A stretch of 24,649 bases of DNA from Verrucomicrobiota bacterium (GTDB lineage: Bacteria; Verrucomicrobiota; Verrucomicrobiia; Chthoniobacterales; UBA10450), in assembly GCA_003218615.1 (NCBI GenBank), contig QHOD01000010.1, forward strand, positions 1 to 24,649, in the 5' to 3' direction. Position 1 is the stretch's first letter, and the number at the start of each line of letters is the position of its first letter. A model generated the notes under the pieces. That model saw only the letters and a list, made by a program, of their open reading frames with translations, was not told the origin of the DNA and did not search any database. A program made the translations under genes and the position numbers. Below, one piece after another: positions 1 through 8,131 of the stretch.

Positions 1-33
1 TCTTTAGATATTGAAGCGGTAACTTTTTCCTGA
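1..33 (+). CDS. 3' end of an upstream gene (partial)
   Basis: The first 33 bases read openly in one frame (S-L-D-I-E-A-V-T-F-S) and end in TGA. The coxA ATG follows that stop immediately. Tight packing is typical of this operon, so this is probably the C-terminus of the preceding operon gene. Only ten residues are visible and the product cannot be identified. Chance openness over ten codons is quite possible. Confidence 0.35.
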   Translation, partial: SLDIEAVTFS

Positions 34-1911
34 ATGGACGCTTCCACTTCTCTCGAAACGCATCCCCATCCACATCAGCATGAGGCTGGCCATGAGCATC
101 ACGAGCTCGGGTGGTGGCGAAAATATGTTTTCTCGACCGATCACAAGGTGATCGGCATCCAGTACGGATTCACCGGGCTGATCTTCCTCTTCTTCGGGTT
201 TTCTTTAATGATGCTGATGAGGTGGCAACTGGCCTATCCCGGTCAGGCGCTACCGGTGATCGGCAAGTGGCTTCCGCATATTTTCGGCGCGGGCTCAATG
301 CCGGACGGGAAAATGACGCCTGACTTTTACAACACGTTGGGCGCGATGCACGGCACGATCATGGTCTTTCTCGGGATTGTGCCACTGGCGTTCGCCGCGT
401 TTGGCAATTTCGTTGTGCCGCTGCAAATCGGCGCGCCGGACATGGCCTTCCCGAAAGTAAACATGGCCAGCTACTGGGCCGTTTTTGTCGGGGGTATTAT
501 CATGCTGATCAGTTTCTTCGTTCCCGGCGGCGCGGCCAAGAGCGGCTGGACTTCCTACGTGCCGCTGGCCGGGATTGCCGATACCGGCCCGGGGTATAAT
601 CCGATTTTCAATGGACAGACACTCTGGCTCATTGGTTTTATTTTTCTGATCACGTCGTCGTTGCTTGGTGCGATTAATTTCATCGCGACGATCATCCAGT
701 TGCGCGCCAAAGGACTGACCTGGATGCGGCTGCCGTTTTTTGTCTGGGCACAATTTGTCACCGCGTTTCTGCTCTTGCTGGCGTTTCCGCCGCTGGAGGC
801 GGGGATTATCATGCAACTGATGGACCGCGTGGCGGCGACCAGCTTTTTCATGCCGGCAGGTCTCGTGGTGAATGGCGCAGCGATGCAGATCAGTGGTGGT
901 GGCAGCCCGCTTTTGTGGCAACATCTTTTTTGGTTCCTCGCGCATCCCGAAGTTTACGTGCTCATTCTGCCGGGCATGGGTATTGTCGCTGAAATTCTGG
1001 CGAACAATTCACGCAAACCGCTCTGGGGTTACAAATCGCTTGTTTTTTCCGTGCTCACGATCGGCTTTTTGTCGTTTATCGTCTGGGCCCATCACATGTG
1101 GCTGACCGGCATGGGCTCGACGGTGAGCGCATTTTTCCAGACGACCACGCTCATTATCTCGATCCCATCGGTGATCATCTTGAGCGCGTTTTTCATTTCG
1201 CTCTGGGGCGGCTCGATTCGCTTTACCGTGCCGATGCTTTTCGCGACGGCGTTTCTGCCGATGTTTGGAATCGGCGGTCTGACCGGCATTCCGCTGGCGT
1301 TCAATTCAGCCGATCTTTATCTGCACGACACTTACTACGTGATCGCGCATTTCCATTACATCGTCGCACCCGGCACGATCTTCGCGTTGTTTGCGGGAAT
1401 TTATTATTGGTTTCCTAAAGCCACTGGCCGAAAGATGAACGACTTCTGGGGCAAAGTGCATTTCTGGCCGACGCTTGTCTGTATGAACATGATTTTCCTA
1501 CCGATGTTTCTCCAGGGAATGGCCGGCATGCACCGGCGCTGGTACGATGGCGGGCAAGGCTGGACAGTGTCCGGCGAACACGTTTGGGGGCTCACTGGTT
1601 TTCAGTGGAACACACCGATCTCATGGGCGGCCTGGACCATGGGTCTCGCTCAAATTCCCTTCATTATCAATTTTTTCTGGAGCATCAAACACGGGAAAAA
1701 GGTGAACGACAATCCGTGGGAAGCAACGACGCTGGAGTGGACTGCGCCTTCGCCGCCGCCCCACGGAAATTTCGTTACGACGCCCATCGCTTATCGAGGC
1801 CCTTACGAGTACAGCCTTCCCGGACGCGATCGTGATTACACAATGCAAAATGAACCGGTGGAACCGAGCGAACGTGTGCGGCGTAAGACCGCCGAACCTG
1901 TTCTCGTGTAG
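34..1911 (+). CDS. coxA: Cytochrome c oxidase subunit I (aa3-type heme-copper oxidase)
   Basis: This is the catalytic membrane subunit of the terminal oxidase, which reduces O2 to water and pumps protons. The 625 residues open with a His-rich cytoplasmic tail (about 1-25), followed by roughly 12 membrane helices. Visible ligands are H106 and H441 (low-spin heme a), H304 with the cross-link tyrosine Y308 in the HPEVY motif, H353-H354 (CuB) and H439 (heme a3). D-channel residues are present: D136 in GAPDMAFP and E306. The K-channel lysine is absent: in the segment I-P-S-V-I-I at 377-382, Ile382 (codon 1177-1179) occupies its place. It is the first gene fully in the window, and coxC follows after 9 bases. 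Assignment to the A-family of oxidases rests on HPEVY and overall similarity to mitochondrial subunit I. No other identity is plausible. Confidence 0.97.
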   Translation: MDASTSLETHPHPHQHEAGHEHHELGWWRKYVFSTDHKVIGIQYGFTGLIFLFFGFSLMMLMRWQLAYPGQALPVIGKWLPHIFGAGSMPDGKMTPDFYNTLGAMHGTIMVFLGIVPLAFAAFGNFVVPLQIGAPDMAFPKVNMASYWAVFVGGIIMLISFFVPGGAAKSGWTSYVPLAGIADTGPGYNPIFNGQTLWLIGFIFLITSSLLGAINFIATIIQLRAKGLTWMRLPFFVWAQFVTAFLLLLAFPPLEAGIIMQLMDRVAATSFFMPAGLVVNGAAMQISGGGSPLLWQHLFWFLAHPEVYVLILPGMGIVAEILANNSRKPLWGYKSLVFSVLTIGFLSFIVWAHHMWLTGMGSTVSAFFQTTTLIISIPSVIILSAFFISLWGGSIRFTVPMLFATAFLPMFGIGGLTGIPLAFNSADLYLHDTYYVIAHFHYIVAPGTIFALFAGIYYWFPKATGRKMNDFWGKVHFWPTLVCMNMIFLPMFLQGMAGMHRRWYDGGQGWTVSGEHVWGLTGFQWNTPISWAAWTMGLAQIPFIINFFWSIKHGKKVNDNPWEATTLEWTAPSPPPHGNFVTTPIAYRGPYEYSLPGRDRDYTMQNEPVEPSERVRRKTAEPVLV

Positions 1912-1920
1912 ACTGAAGAG

Positions 1921-2796
1921 ATGGAGATTCCGTACACAGTCTCCACGCGGCCTGACACCGGCCTCTGGAATGCGAAGGTTGGCATCTGGTTGTTTCTCGC
2001 GTCGGAAGTGATGCTCTTCGGCGGACTTTTCTCCGCCTACATCTTTTTGCGACTCGACGCGCCGCCGGGGATGTGGCCGCATGGCTTGCTCAACGTTCCT
2101 GTCGGCACAATGAACACGGCGATCCTGATTTTGTCGTCGGTTACGGTGGTGCTCGCGTGGGCCGCGCTGAAGATGAGACGGTATCGCGCCTACTGGTGGT
2201 ACATGTTGGCCACCATCCTTTGCGGCGTGATCTTCTTAACCGTCAAGCTCGTCTACGAATGGCCGCAGAAGTTCGATCACTTCGGCGCTTACATTAAGCC
2301 GGAAGCGCTTGGGAAGTACGAACAGTATCTCGGCAATAAACACGCTGCTGCGAAAGATCTGCCGCCGCGTCTCGAAATTACCGGGCATTTGCACAATCGC
2401 GCAGCATTAAACGATCCCAAGATCAAGGAATACGAGGTCGCGCTCGATCCGCTCAACGCCGACCCGACCAACCCGGCGATGGATCGGCCGCATTTTTTCC
2501 CGCTGCCGGTCACTGACAAGATCGCGAAGATTGAGAAGGAAGATGTCCAGCGCGCGACAATGTTTTTGCCGACGCACAGCGCATATTTCGCCAGTTATTT
2601 CACCATCACCGGCTTGCACGGAATGCACGTACTCGGCGGTGTGCTCGTCTTCATCTACATGTGGCTGCCGGTCAGCAAAAAGCTTTACCAGCGTAATCCC
2701 GAACATCTTGCCAATCGCGTCGAGGTAGCCGGCCTTTTTTGGCACTTTGTCGATCTGATCTGGATATTTGTGTTCCCGCTCTTTTACCTGCTCTAA
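1921..2796 (+). CDS. coxC: Cytochrome c oxidase subunit III with a large hydrophilic insertion
   Basis: Subunit III of the oxidase stabilises the core and the D-channel entrance. The N-terminal part (about 14-118) has helices with the family pattern LFLASEVMLFGG. The C-terminal part (about 214-291) has the typical TGLHGMHVLGG and WHFVDLIWIF motifs. Both halves are recognisable, but residues about 121-212 form a charged, Pro- and Lys-rich stretch. Bacterial homologues usually have only about 20 residues in that loop. The insertion stays in frame and the reading frame is clean, so it looks like a genuine domain rather than an assembly error. The gene starts 9 bases after coxA and ends 3 bases before coxD. 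Confidence 0.93.
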   Translation: MEIPYTVSTRPDTGLWNAKVGIWLFLASEVMLFGGLFSAYIFLRLDAPPGMWPHGLLNVPVGTMNTAILILSSVTVVLAWAALKMRRYRAYWWYMLATILCGVIFLTVKLVYEWPQKFDHFGAYIKPEALGKYEQYLGNKHAAAKDLPPRLEITGHLHNRAALNDPKIKEYEVALDPLNADPTNPAMDRPHFFPLPVTDKIAKIEKEDVQRATMFLPTHSAYFASYFTITGLHGMHVLGGVLVFIYMWLPVSKKLYQRNPEHLANRVEVAGLFWHFVDLIWIFVFPLFYLL

Positions 2797-2799
2797 ATC

Positions 2800-3144
2800 A
2801 TGAACAACCCGCCTGATATTTCTCAAGACCCGAGCGAGCACGAGGAGTACGCGCACAATGTGCAGAAGCACGTCCGAGGTTACCTGATAGTGGGTGCGCT
2901 CTTGCTCGCTTTCACTGCTATCACGGTCGCGCTTTCTTATGTCGATTTTGGCGCGCGCAAAGCGAACATCGCTGTGGCCATGCTGGTGGCGACGCTTAAA
3001 GCGGGATTGGTTGCGGCAATTTTCATGCATCTTGCCGCGGAAAAACGGCTCATCTACCGCATCCTCATTTTCACCGGCTTTTTTGTGCTCGGGCTTTTTT
3101 GGCTTATTTTTCTCGCGTGGTACGACTACCCGGTCTTTCGTTAA
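2800..3144 (+). CDS. coxD: Cytochrome c oxidase subunit IV (prokaryotic CtaF/CoxD type)
   Basis: This 114-residue protein has a hydrophilic N-terminus (1-28) and three predicted membrane helices, at about 29-48, 56-78 and 86-107. That matches the prokaryotic COX4 family in length and topology. The second helix has the family pattern with A-x-F-M-H-L. It is an accessory subunit of the oxidase. It lies 3 bases after coxC, and the next ORF begins directly after its stop codon, which indicates one transcript and probable translational coupling. Confidence 0.85.
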   Translation: MNNPPDISQDPSEHEEYAHNVQKHVRGYLIVGALLLAFTAITVALSYVDFGARKANIAVAMLVATLKAGLVAAIFMHLAAEKRLIYRILIFTGFFVLGLFWLIFLAWYDYPVFR

Positions 3145-3354
3145 ATGTCTCTTAAAGGCTTCCATATTGTTTTCATTATTTTCTCAACGCTGCTCGCGTT
3201 CGGGATCGGTGCATGGTGCGTCTGGGTCGATCTGGTGGAAGGCGCGCCGATTTATCTGGCCGGAGCAATCTGCTCGTTTGTCGTCGCGGTCGCACTGGTC
3301 GTTTACGGCGTCTGGTTCTATCGGAAAATGAAACGGCTTCGCATCATCACATGA
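3145..3354 (+). CDS. Small two-helix membrane protein of the cox operon (unknown)
   Basis: The ORF has 69 codons and starts at the first base after the coxD stop. It overlaps the next gene by 4 bases in an ATGA junction. The product has two hydrophobic segments, about 7-28 and 36-58, then a basic tail (RKMKRLR). I do not recognise the family. Its position between oxidase subunits and the absence of any gap on either side argue for a real gene. It may be a small oxidase subunit or an assembly factor, but that is inference from position only. Confidence 0.7.
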   Translation: MSLKGFHIVFIIFSTLLAFGIGAWCVWVDLVEGAPIYLAGAICSFVVAVALVVYGVWFYRKMKRLRIIT

Positions 3355-3611
3355 AAGCGAAAATTTTGTCGATCCTGCTCTTGTCGATCTTTTCGCCGGT
3401 TGGGCAAGCGTTGGCATGTCCGTTTTGCTACGGCGCAAAAGATGGAAAGTCGACCGAGCACATGGCGGTGGCGATCTGGTTTCTTTTTGGAGCTGTGATG
3501 TCGGTCCTGGGTGGAATCGGCGCATTCAGTTTTCATCTTTGGCGGCATGGACGCATGCCAGCCGAGCCTTATGAAGAGATAACTGAGGAAGATCTGAGCA
3601 AATATGAGTAG
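3351..3611 (+). CDS. Small exported/membrane protein with a CPFCYG motif (unknown)
   Basis: The ATG at 3351 overlaps the preceding stop (ATGA). The frame is open further upstream, but this start gives a clear signal peptide at residues 1-22, whereas the longer version is an out-of-frame reading of the preceding gene. The 86-residue product has a CxxC pair (C-P-F-C at about 23-26) right after the signal region, one membrane helix at about 43-65, and an acidic C-terminus. A periplasmic CxxC next to oxidase genes suggests copper or thiol handling during CuA or CuB assembly, but I do not recognise the family. The stop overlaps the coxB start by 8 bases. Confidence 0.75.
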   Translation: MKAKILSILLLSIFSPVGQALACPFCYGAKDGKSTEHMAVAIWFLFGAVMSVLGGIGAFSFHLWRHGRMPAEPYEEITEEDLSKYE

Positions 3612-4443
3612 CCTCGCGCTAATCAATGAATTCCTTGGCCAGCCGCCAAACGCTTCCTCTCACGGCTACCAAATCGACCATATCATCGAGTTCTGCCACT
3701 GGTTCATGGGCGCGCTTTTCCTGGGTTGGTCGGCATTTTTTATTTTTGTTCTCATTCGCTTTCGAAAACGGCGGCATCCGATTGCCGACCATCAAGGTGT
3801 CAGGAGCGGCATCTCGACGCATCTGGAATTCTCCGTTGTCTTGATCGAAGCGGTCCTACTGCTCGGGTTCGCGATTCCGCTCTGGGCGAAACGCGTGAAT
3901 CAGTTTCCGCCGGGCAAAGAAGCGCTCCTCGTCCACGTCGTTGGCCAGCAGTTTAGCTGGAATTTTCATTTGCCCGGGCCGGATGGCCAATTTGGCCGGC
4001 GCGATGCCAGCTTGGTCAGCAACTCAAATCCCGTCGGCTTGGATCCGAACGATCCTGCCGGGAAAGATGACATTGTGACGCTCGGCGAACTCCATGTGCC
4101 GGTGAATCGTCCCGTTATCATCGAACTTTCCTCGAAAGATGTGATCCACGATTTCTTCCTGGCGGACATGCGCATCGCAGCCGACGCAATCCCCGGTTCG
4201 CTTATTCCGATGTGGTTCACTCCAATCAAGACCGGGACCTACGAAGTGATTTGCGGTCAGCTTTGCGGCTTGGGCCATTCTGGAATGAAGGGCACGTTGG
4301 TAGTGGACACACCGGCGGATTATCAGGCGTGGCTCAAAGAGCGCGCCGAACTGGCCGGTACACAGAACGCGCCGCCAGCTGGCGCGCCGAAAACGGAAAA
4401 CAATCCGCCTCAGCCGACAGCATCTCCGAGCCCTCAGCTGTAG
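3604..4443 (+). CDS. coxB: Cytochrome c oxidase subunit II (CuA subunit)
   Basis: Subunit II accepts electrons through CuA. It has 279 residues: two membrane helices (about 31-53 and 75-95), then a cupredoxin domain (about 105-240), then a Pro/Ala-rich tail. CuA ligands are visible: H182, then C217, Q219 (backbone ligand position), C221, H225 and M228 in CGQLCGLGHSGM. E75, in the position of the K-channel entrance glutamate, appears retained. There is no fused cytochrome c domain, so this is aa3-type rather than caa3-type. The gene lies after coxACD, unlike the common coxB-first order. Its TAG stop lies in the TGTAG end of a palindromic element. Confidence 0.95.
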   Translation: MSSLALINEFLGQPPNASSHGYQIDHIIEFCHWFMGALFLGWSAFFIFVLIRFRKRRHPIADHQGVRSGISTHLEFSVVLIEAVLLLGFAIPLWAKRVNQFPPGKEALLVHVVGQQFSWNFHLPGPDGQFGRRDASLVSNSNPVGLDPNDPAGKDDIVTLGELHVPVNRPVIIELSSKDVIHDFFLADMRIAADAIPGSLIPMWFTPIKTGTYEVICGQLCGLGHSGMKGTLVVDTPADYQAWLKERAELAGTQNAPPAGAPKTENNPPQPTASPSPQL

Positions 4444-4519
4444 CCGCTTCGCTGTGCGAAGCGCCGCGCTGATGTGAAAAATAGTTGTTGTTGGATCGTC
4501 CACAGGGCGACCGCTACAG
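4438..4519. repeat. Palindromic (REP-like) element between coxB and ctaA
   Basis: The element is bounded by CTGTAG (4438-4443) and CTACAG (4514-4519). It contains a perfect 8-bp stem, CGCTTCGC at 4445-4452 and GCGAAGCG at 4456-4463, with a TGT loop. Nearly the same core recurs at 8800-8818. It occupies most of the only sizeable gap in the cox operon and supplies the coxB stop codon. It has no T-tract, so it is not an obvious intrinsic terminator. It could still stabilise or attenuate the transcript. Confidence 0.65.
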
Positions 4520-4566
4520 AAAGTCCGTCTGCGAAATCCGCGTAATCTGCGGTTATCTTTTTTGAA

Positions 4567-5625
4567 ATGCGTCTGGAGCTTCCAGAAAGGTCGACAACGT
4601 GGCTAAACCGTTTCGCGTGGCTTACCTGCGTCGCGACGCTCTTACTCATTTGCAGCGGCGGAATGGTCACGAGCAAAGGCGTGGGCCTGGCCGTGCCCGA
4701 TTGGCCGACCACATTCGGCTACAACATGTTTCTCTTTCCTGTTTCAAAGTGGGTCGGCGGAATTCTCTTCGAGCACACTCATCGTTTAATGGGATCGCTC
4801 GTCGGTTTTCTCACCATTATCCTCGCGGTCTGGCTCTGGCTTCGCGAAGATCGACAATGGGTGCGCAACTTGGGCGTGATCGCGCTTGCCGGCGTGATCT
4901 TGCAGGGAATTCTCGGCGGATTGCGCGTCACGATGCTGAAAGATGAAATCGGTATCTTCCATGCCTGCATTGCGCAGGCCTTTCTCGGGCTGCTCGTCGT
5001 GATTGCGCTGGTGACTTCAAAATTTTGGCAGACACTCGCGAATCAGCGGATCGACCTACAAAAATCCGCGCCGATCCAAACGCTTGCCATTGCAGTCACG
5101 ATTGCGATTTACGTGCAACTCGCGCTCGGGGCAACAATGCGCCATCAACACCGCGACCTGGCGATTCTCGATTTCCCCACGGCAAACGGCTCGTGGATTC
5201 CCGATACCAGCGCGATTGCGCTTGCAAGGATCAACGCGTGGCGCGACGCCCGCGCCTTCTCGGATGTGACTGCATTCCAAATCTGGCTGCAAATGGCGCA
5301 CCGCCTTCTTGCGTTCATTATTGCCATGGGGGTGATTGCGTTTTGTCTTCGCGTCCGGCGGGACGTGCCATACCTGGTTGCGCTCAAACGATTGTCGATC
5401 TTTTGGGTCGCATTGGTCGCTTGCCAGATCACGCTCGGGGCCTGGACCATTTGGACCAACAAAGCGGCCGACATCGCAACCGCGCATGTCGCGGTCGGTG
5501 CGATCATGCTATCTTTTGGAGTGAGCATTGGCGCGATCTTATGGCGACTCTTGGCCGTGTCGCGGCACGGGGCGCCAAATACCAGTCCGGCTCGGACCGT
5601 TCGTGCCCTACCAAATTCCGCATGA
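4567..5625 (+). CDS. ctaA: Heme A synthase (CtaA/COX15)
   Basis: This enzyme oxidises the C8 methyl group of heme O to give heme A for subunit I. The 352 residues have eight predicted helices in two homologous four-helix halves. Conserved histidines are visible in each half: H70/H72 (EHTHR), H132 (IFHA), H245 (MAHR) and H307 (TAHV). The pattern VPDWPT near residue 43 is a family hallmark. An internal loop (about 191-235) is longer than in short Bacillus homologues. The gene begins 123 bases after coxB and overlaps ctaB by 4 bases. Confidence 0.92.
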   Translation: MRLELPERSTTWLNRFAWLTCVATLLLICSGGMVTSKGVGLAVPDWPTTFGYNMFLFPVSKWVGGILFEHTHRLMGSLVGFLTIILAVWLWLREDRQWVRNLGVIALAGVILQGILGGLRVTMLKDEIGIFHACIAQAFLGLLVVIALVTSKFWQTLANQRIDLQKSAPIQTLAIAVTIAIYVQLALGATMRHQHRDLAILDFPTANGSWIPDTSAIALARINAWRDARAFSDVTAFQIWLQMAHRLLAFIIAMGVIAFCLRVRRDVPYLVALKRLSIFWVALVACQITLGAWTIWTNKAADIATAHVAVGAIMLSFGVSIGAILWRLLAVSRHGAPNTSPARTVRALPNSA

Positions 5626-6521
5626 AAACGACCGTGATTGAAAGTGCGAACCTTGCGCCCCCCCGCAATCGGTTCGCTGCCGATATCGCCGAGCTCGTCA
5701 AAGCGCGACTGACGCTTCTTGTTTTGCTTACAACGGCGGTCGGTTTTTATCTCGGATCGGAATCGCCGGCTAATTATGGCGCGCTTTTTCATGTCGTCTT
5801 TGGAACGGCAGCAGCAGCAGCGGGCGCAGCCGCCCTCAATCAATGGTGGGAGCGCGTGCCTGATGCGCTCATGCGCCGCACGAAAATGCGTCCGATCCCG
5901 GCCGGGCGAATGTCGCCACCGCAAGCGCTCGCGCTTGGCGCCGTTCTGTCGATTTTTGGAGTTGGGTATCTGGCGATTGTCTGCAATACGCTGAGTGCGG
6001 CATTGGCAGCGATAACGATCGCGATTTACATTTTTGCTTACACTCCGTTGAAGCGCGCCAGCACCGCCAATACGGCTGTCGGGGCAATTCCCGGCGCGAT
6101 TCCGCCGATGATCGGCTGGGCGGCTGCGCGCGGAAGCGTTGGCGCTGGGGCATGGAGTCTATTTGCGATCGTCTTTTTGTGGCAATTGCCGCATTTCTTC
6201 GCCATCGCCTGGATGTACCGAGAAGATTACTCGCGGGCGGGCTTTCGCATGATTTCGAGCGATGATCGCAGTGGAGAACGTAGCGCCAGCCAGAGCGTGT
6301 TTTTCTGCATTTTACTCCTGGTGATAGCAGGTCTGCCCGCATTTGTTGGAATCGCGACCTTTGTTTATCTGGCGGCCGAACTTGTGCTCAGCGGTTTGTT
6401 TATCGCCGCCGCGATGAGGTTTTTACGGATGCGGACAGCGGGAGCTGCGCGTTTATTGTTCATCGCATCGATCATCTATCTTCCGCTATTACTGGGAGCT
6501 TTGGTTCTGACGAAATCATGA
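5622..6521 (+). CDS. ctaB: Protoheme IX farnesyltransferase (heme O synthase)
   Basis: This UbiA-family prenyltransferase adds a farnesyl group to heme B to make heme O, the substrate of CtaA. The start is the ATG at 5622, which overlaps the ctaA stop (ATGA). The frame extends upstream inside ctaA, but only from here does it look like CtaB. The 299-residue product has about nine helices. The first polyprenyl-binding motif is N73-x3-E77-x3-D81 followed by MRRTKMRPIPAGR; Glu replaces the more usual first Asp. A second motif region, YREDYSRAGFRM, follows at about 197-208. It overlaps the SCO gene by 4 bases. Confidence 0.93.
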   Translation: MKTTVIESANLAPPRNRFAADIAELVKARLTLLVLLTTAVGFYLGSESPANYGALFHVVFGTAAAAAGAAALNQWWERVPDALMRRTKMRPIPAGRMSPPQALALGAVLSIFGVGYLAIVCNTLSAALAAITIAIYIFAYTPLKRASTANTAVGAIPGAIPPMIGWAAARGSVGAGAWSLFAIVFLWQLPHFFAIAWMYREDYSRAGFRMISSDDRSGERSASQSVFFCILLLVIAGLPAFVGIATFVYLAAELVLSGLFIAAAMRFLRMRTAGAARLLFIASIIYLPLLLGALVLTKS

Positions 6522-7171
6522 ACACAACTTCCATCACAATGAATCGCGCGTCTTCTCGCAGCGGCATCGCTTGGAAGGTGACGCTGATTCTTATCCCGCT
6601 TGTGACCCTGGGGCTTTTGCTGTGGTTGCGTAACGTCGAAGTGGTCGCTCTCCGTCAACGCACTGTTTCTTCATATGGCACGGTGCCGTCTTTTCAGCTC
6701 GTTAATCAGAACGGCCAGGCATTTGGTTCAGCGCGATTAGCCGGCAAAATTTGGATTGCTGATTTTATTTACACGACGTGCCCGGGGCCGTGTCCGATGA
6801 TCAGCAGCCGGATGAGTGAATTGCAAAAGCCATTGGAAAAGACTGATGTGCATCTGGTCTCCTTTAGTGTCGATCCGGAGAAAGATACACCGGAGGTTCT
6901 GCGCGGTTACGCGGAAAAATTACAGGCCGAGCCAGCACGCTGGGATTTTCTAACGGGGCCCAAATCTACGATCTATAAACTTTCGCACGACGGCTTCAAA
7001 CTTGCCGTATCCGATGGCAGCGATGCTGAGGGAATTCCGGTGCACAGCACGCGGATGGTGCTAGTGGATCGACATGGGCAAATCCGCGGTTATTACGATG
7101 CCGCGGAAGCGGACGCGATGACGAAATTGGTCGCCGACACGAATCATTTGCTGCGCGAGCAACCACGATAA
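6518..7171 (+). CDS. SCO1/SenC-family copper chaperone
   Basis: SCO proteins deliver copper to, or reduce, the CuA site of subunit II. The 217 residues comprise an N-terminal membrane anchor (about 19-37) and a thioredoxin-like domain. The metal-binding cysteines are C88 and C92 in CPGPC, and the third ligand is H176 in VHSTRM. The start overlaps the ctaB stop (ATGA). A second ATG at 6539 is possible. It is the last gene of the oxidase operon, which fits its role in assembly. Confidence 0.93.
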   Translation: MNTTSITMNRASSRSGIAWKVTLILIPLVTLGLLLWLRNVEVVALRQRTVSSYGTVPSFQLVNQNGQAFGSARLAGKIWIADFIYTTCPGPCPMISSRMSELQKPLEKTDVHLVSFSVDPEKDTPEVLRGYAEKLQAEPARWDFLTGPKSTIYKLSHDGFKLAVSDGSDAEGIPVHSTRMVLVDRHGQIRGYYDAAEADAMTKLVADTNHLLREQPR

Positions 7172-7179
7172 TCGTAGAC

Positions 7180-7222
7180 GCGCTCCCCGCGGCGAGCGCC
7201 CGTCGGCGGTCACAGACCGCCG
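7180..7222. repeat. Two adjacent hairpins between convergent SCO and rfbA genes
   Basis: The 66-base gap between these convergent genes holds two palindromes. GCGCTC (7180-7185) pairs with GAGCGC (7194-7199). CGGCGGTC (7204-7211) pairs perfectly with GACCGCCG (7215-7222) around an ACA loop. There is no T-tract on either strand. They may act as a bidirectional transcript end or simply be members of the dispersed palindrome family. Confidence 0.55.
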
Positions 7223-7237
7223 CGACAAGCGAACTAA

Positions 7238-8131
7238 TTACCCGACGGGCTCCGGGCCGGAGCTCGGCCCTTCGTCGCAGACCATCTGCAGATAATCTCG
7301 GTACTCGCCTTTCGGCAACCGATCGATGATCGCCGAAAGTTGCGCCTGGCTGATAAAGCCCATGCGAAGGGCGACTTCTTCTAAACACGCAATTTTTAGG
7401 CCCTGCCGATGCTCGATCGTTGCAATGTAATTACTGGCGTCCAGCAGGCTCGTGGTGGTCCCGGTGTCGAGCCATGCCATGCCGCGGCTCAGCAACTTTA
7501 CGCGCAGCTGTTTCTCCTTGAGATAGAGCAAATTCAAATCGGTGATCTCGAGCTCGCCGCGCGCCGATGGGCGCAGGGTTCGGCAAAGATCGACCACGCG
7601 CTCGTCGTAAACATACAGCCCCGGCACCGCAAAATGACTTTTCGGGTGCTTCGGTTTTTCCTCGAGACTGATTGCTTTGCCCATGGCGTCGAATTCCACC
7701 ACGCCGTAACGCTGCGGGTCGCGCACCTGATATCCAAAAATGCAAGCTCCGCGCTCGATGGCGAGAGCCTCCCGGTAGAAATCGAGTTTCCCATAAAAGA
7801 TGTTATCGCCCAGGATCAGCGATGCGCCGGAGCCGCCGGTGAACTTTGCGGCAATCAGAAAAGCCTGCGCGATTCCCTCAGGCTTCGGTTGCTCGGCGTA
7901 CTCAATCCGAATGCCAAGTTGCGCGCCGTCGTTTAGATAATCGCGAAGCATGGGCAAATCTTTCGGCGTGGTGATAATCAGCACCTCCCGGAGACCGCCG
8001 AGCATGAGCGTGGCCAGCGGGTAGCAAATCATTGGCTTGTCGTAGATCGGCAGCAGCTGTTTGCAGATGATCTTGGTGAGCGGAAAAAGACGCGTCCCGG
8101 CGCCACCAGCAAGAAGAATGGCTTTCTTCAT
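7238..8131 (-). CDS. rfbA: Glucose-1-phosphate thymidylyltransferase
   Basis: This enzyme makes dTDP-glucose from dTTP and glucose-1-phosphate, the first step towards dTDP-rhamnose and other sugars for surface polysaccharide. The 297 residues are full length for RmlA. Motifs are LAGGAGTRLFPLT (about 7-19), KQLLPIYDKPM (24-34), the metal-binding Asp in LGDN (D109) and LEEKPK in the middle. The start overlaps the end of the upstream glycosyltransferase by 4 bases (ATGA), so the two are co-translated. The other dTDP-rhamnose genes (rfbBCD) are not in this window. Confidence 0.93.
   Translation of the reverse strand: MKKAILLAGGAGTRLFPLTKIICKQLLPIYDKPMICYPLATLMLGGLREVLIITTPKDLPMLRDYLNDGAQLGIRIEYAEQPKPEGIAQAFLIAAKFTGGSGASLILGDNIFYGKLDFYREALAIERGACIFGYQVRDPQRYGVVEFDAMGKAISLEEKPKHPKSHFAVPGLYVYDERVVDLCRTLRPSARGELEITDLNLLYLKEKQLRVKLLSRGMAWLDTGTTTSLLDASNYIATIEHRQGLKIACLEEVALRMGFISQAQLSAIIDRLPKGEYRDYLQMVCDEGPSSGPEPVG

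Noticed and set aside
3213..3350. Upstream extension of the CPFCYG protein
   Set aside because: It is an out-of-frame reading of the preceding small membrane protein; the ATG at 3351 gives a proper signal peptide and an ATGA overlap.
5025..5621. N-terminal extension of CtaB by 199 residues
   Set aside because: It lies entirely inside ctaA in another frame; prenyltransferase similarity starts at 5622.
5145..5924. Minus-strand frame of 259 codons opposite ctaA/ctaB
   Set aside because: Arg- and His-rich shadow of two well-supported genes on the other strand.
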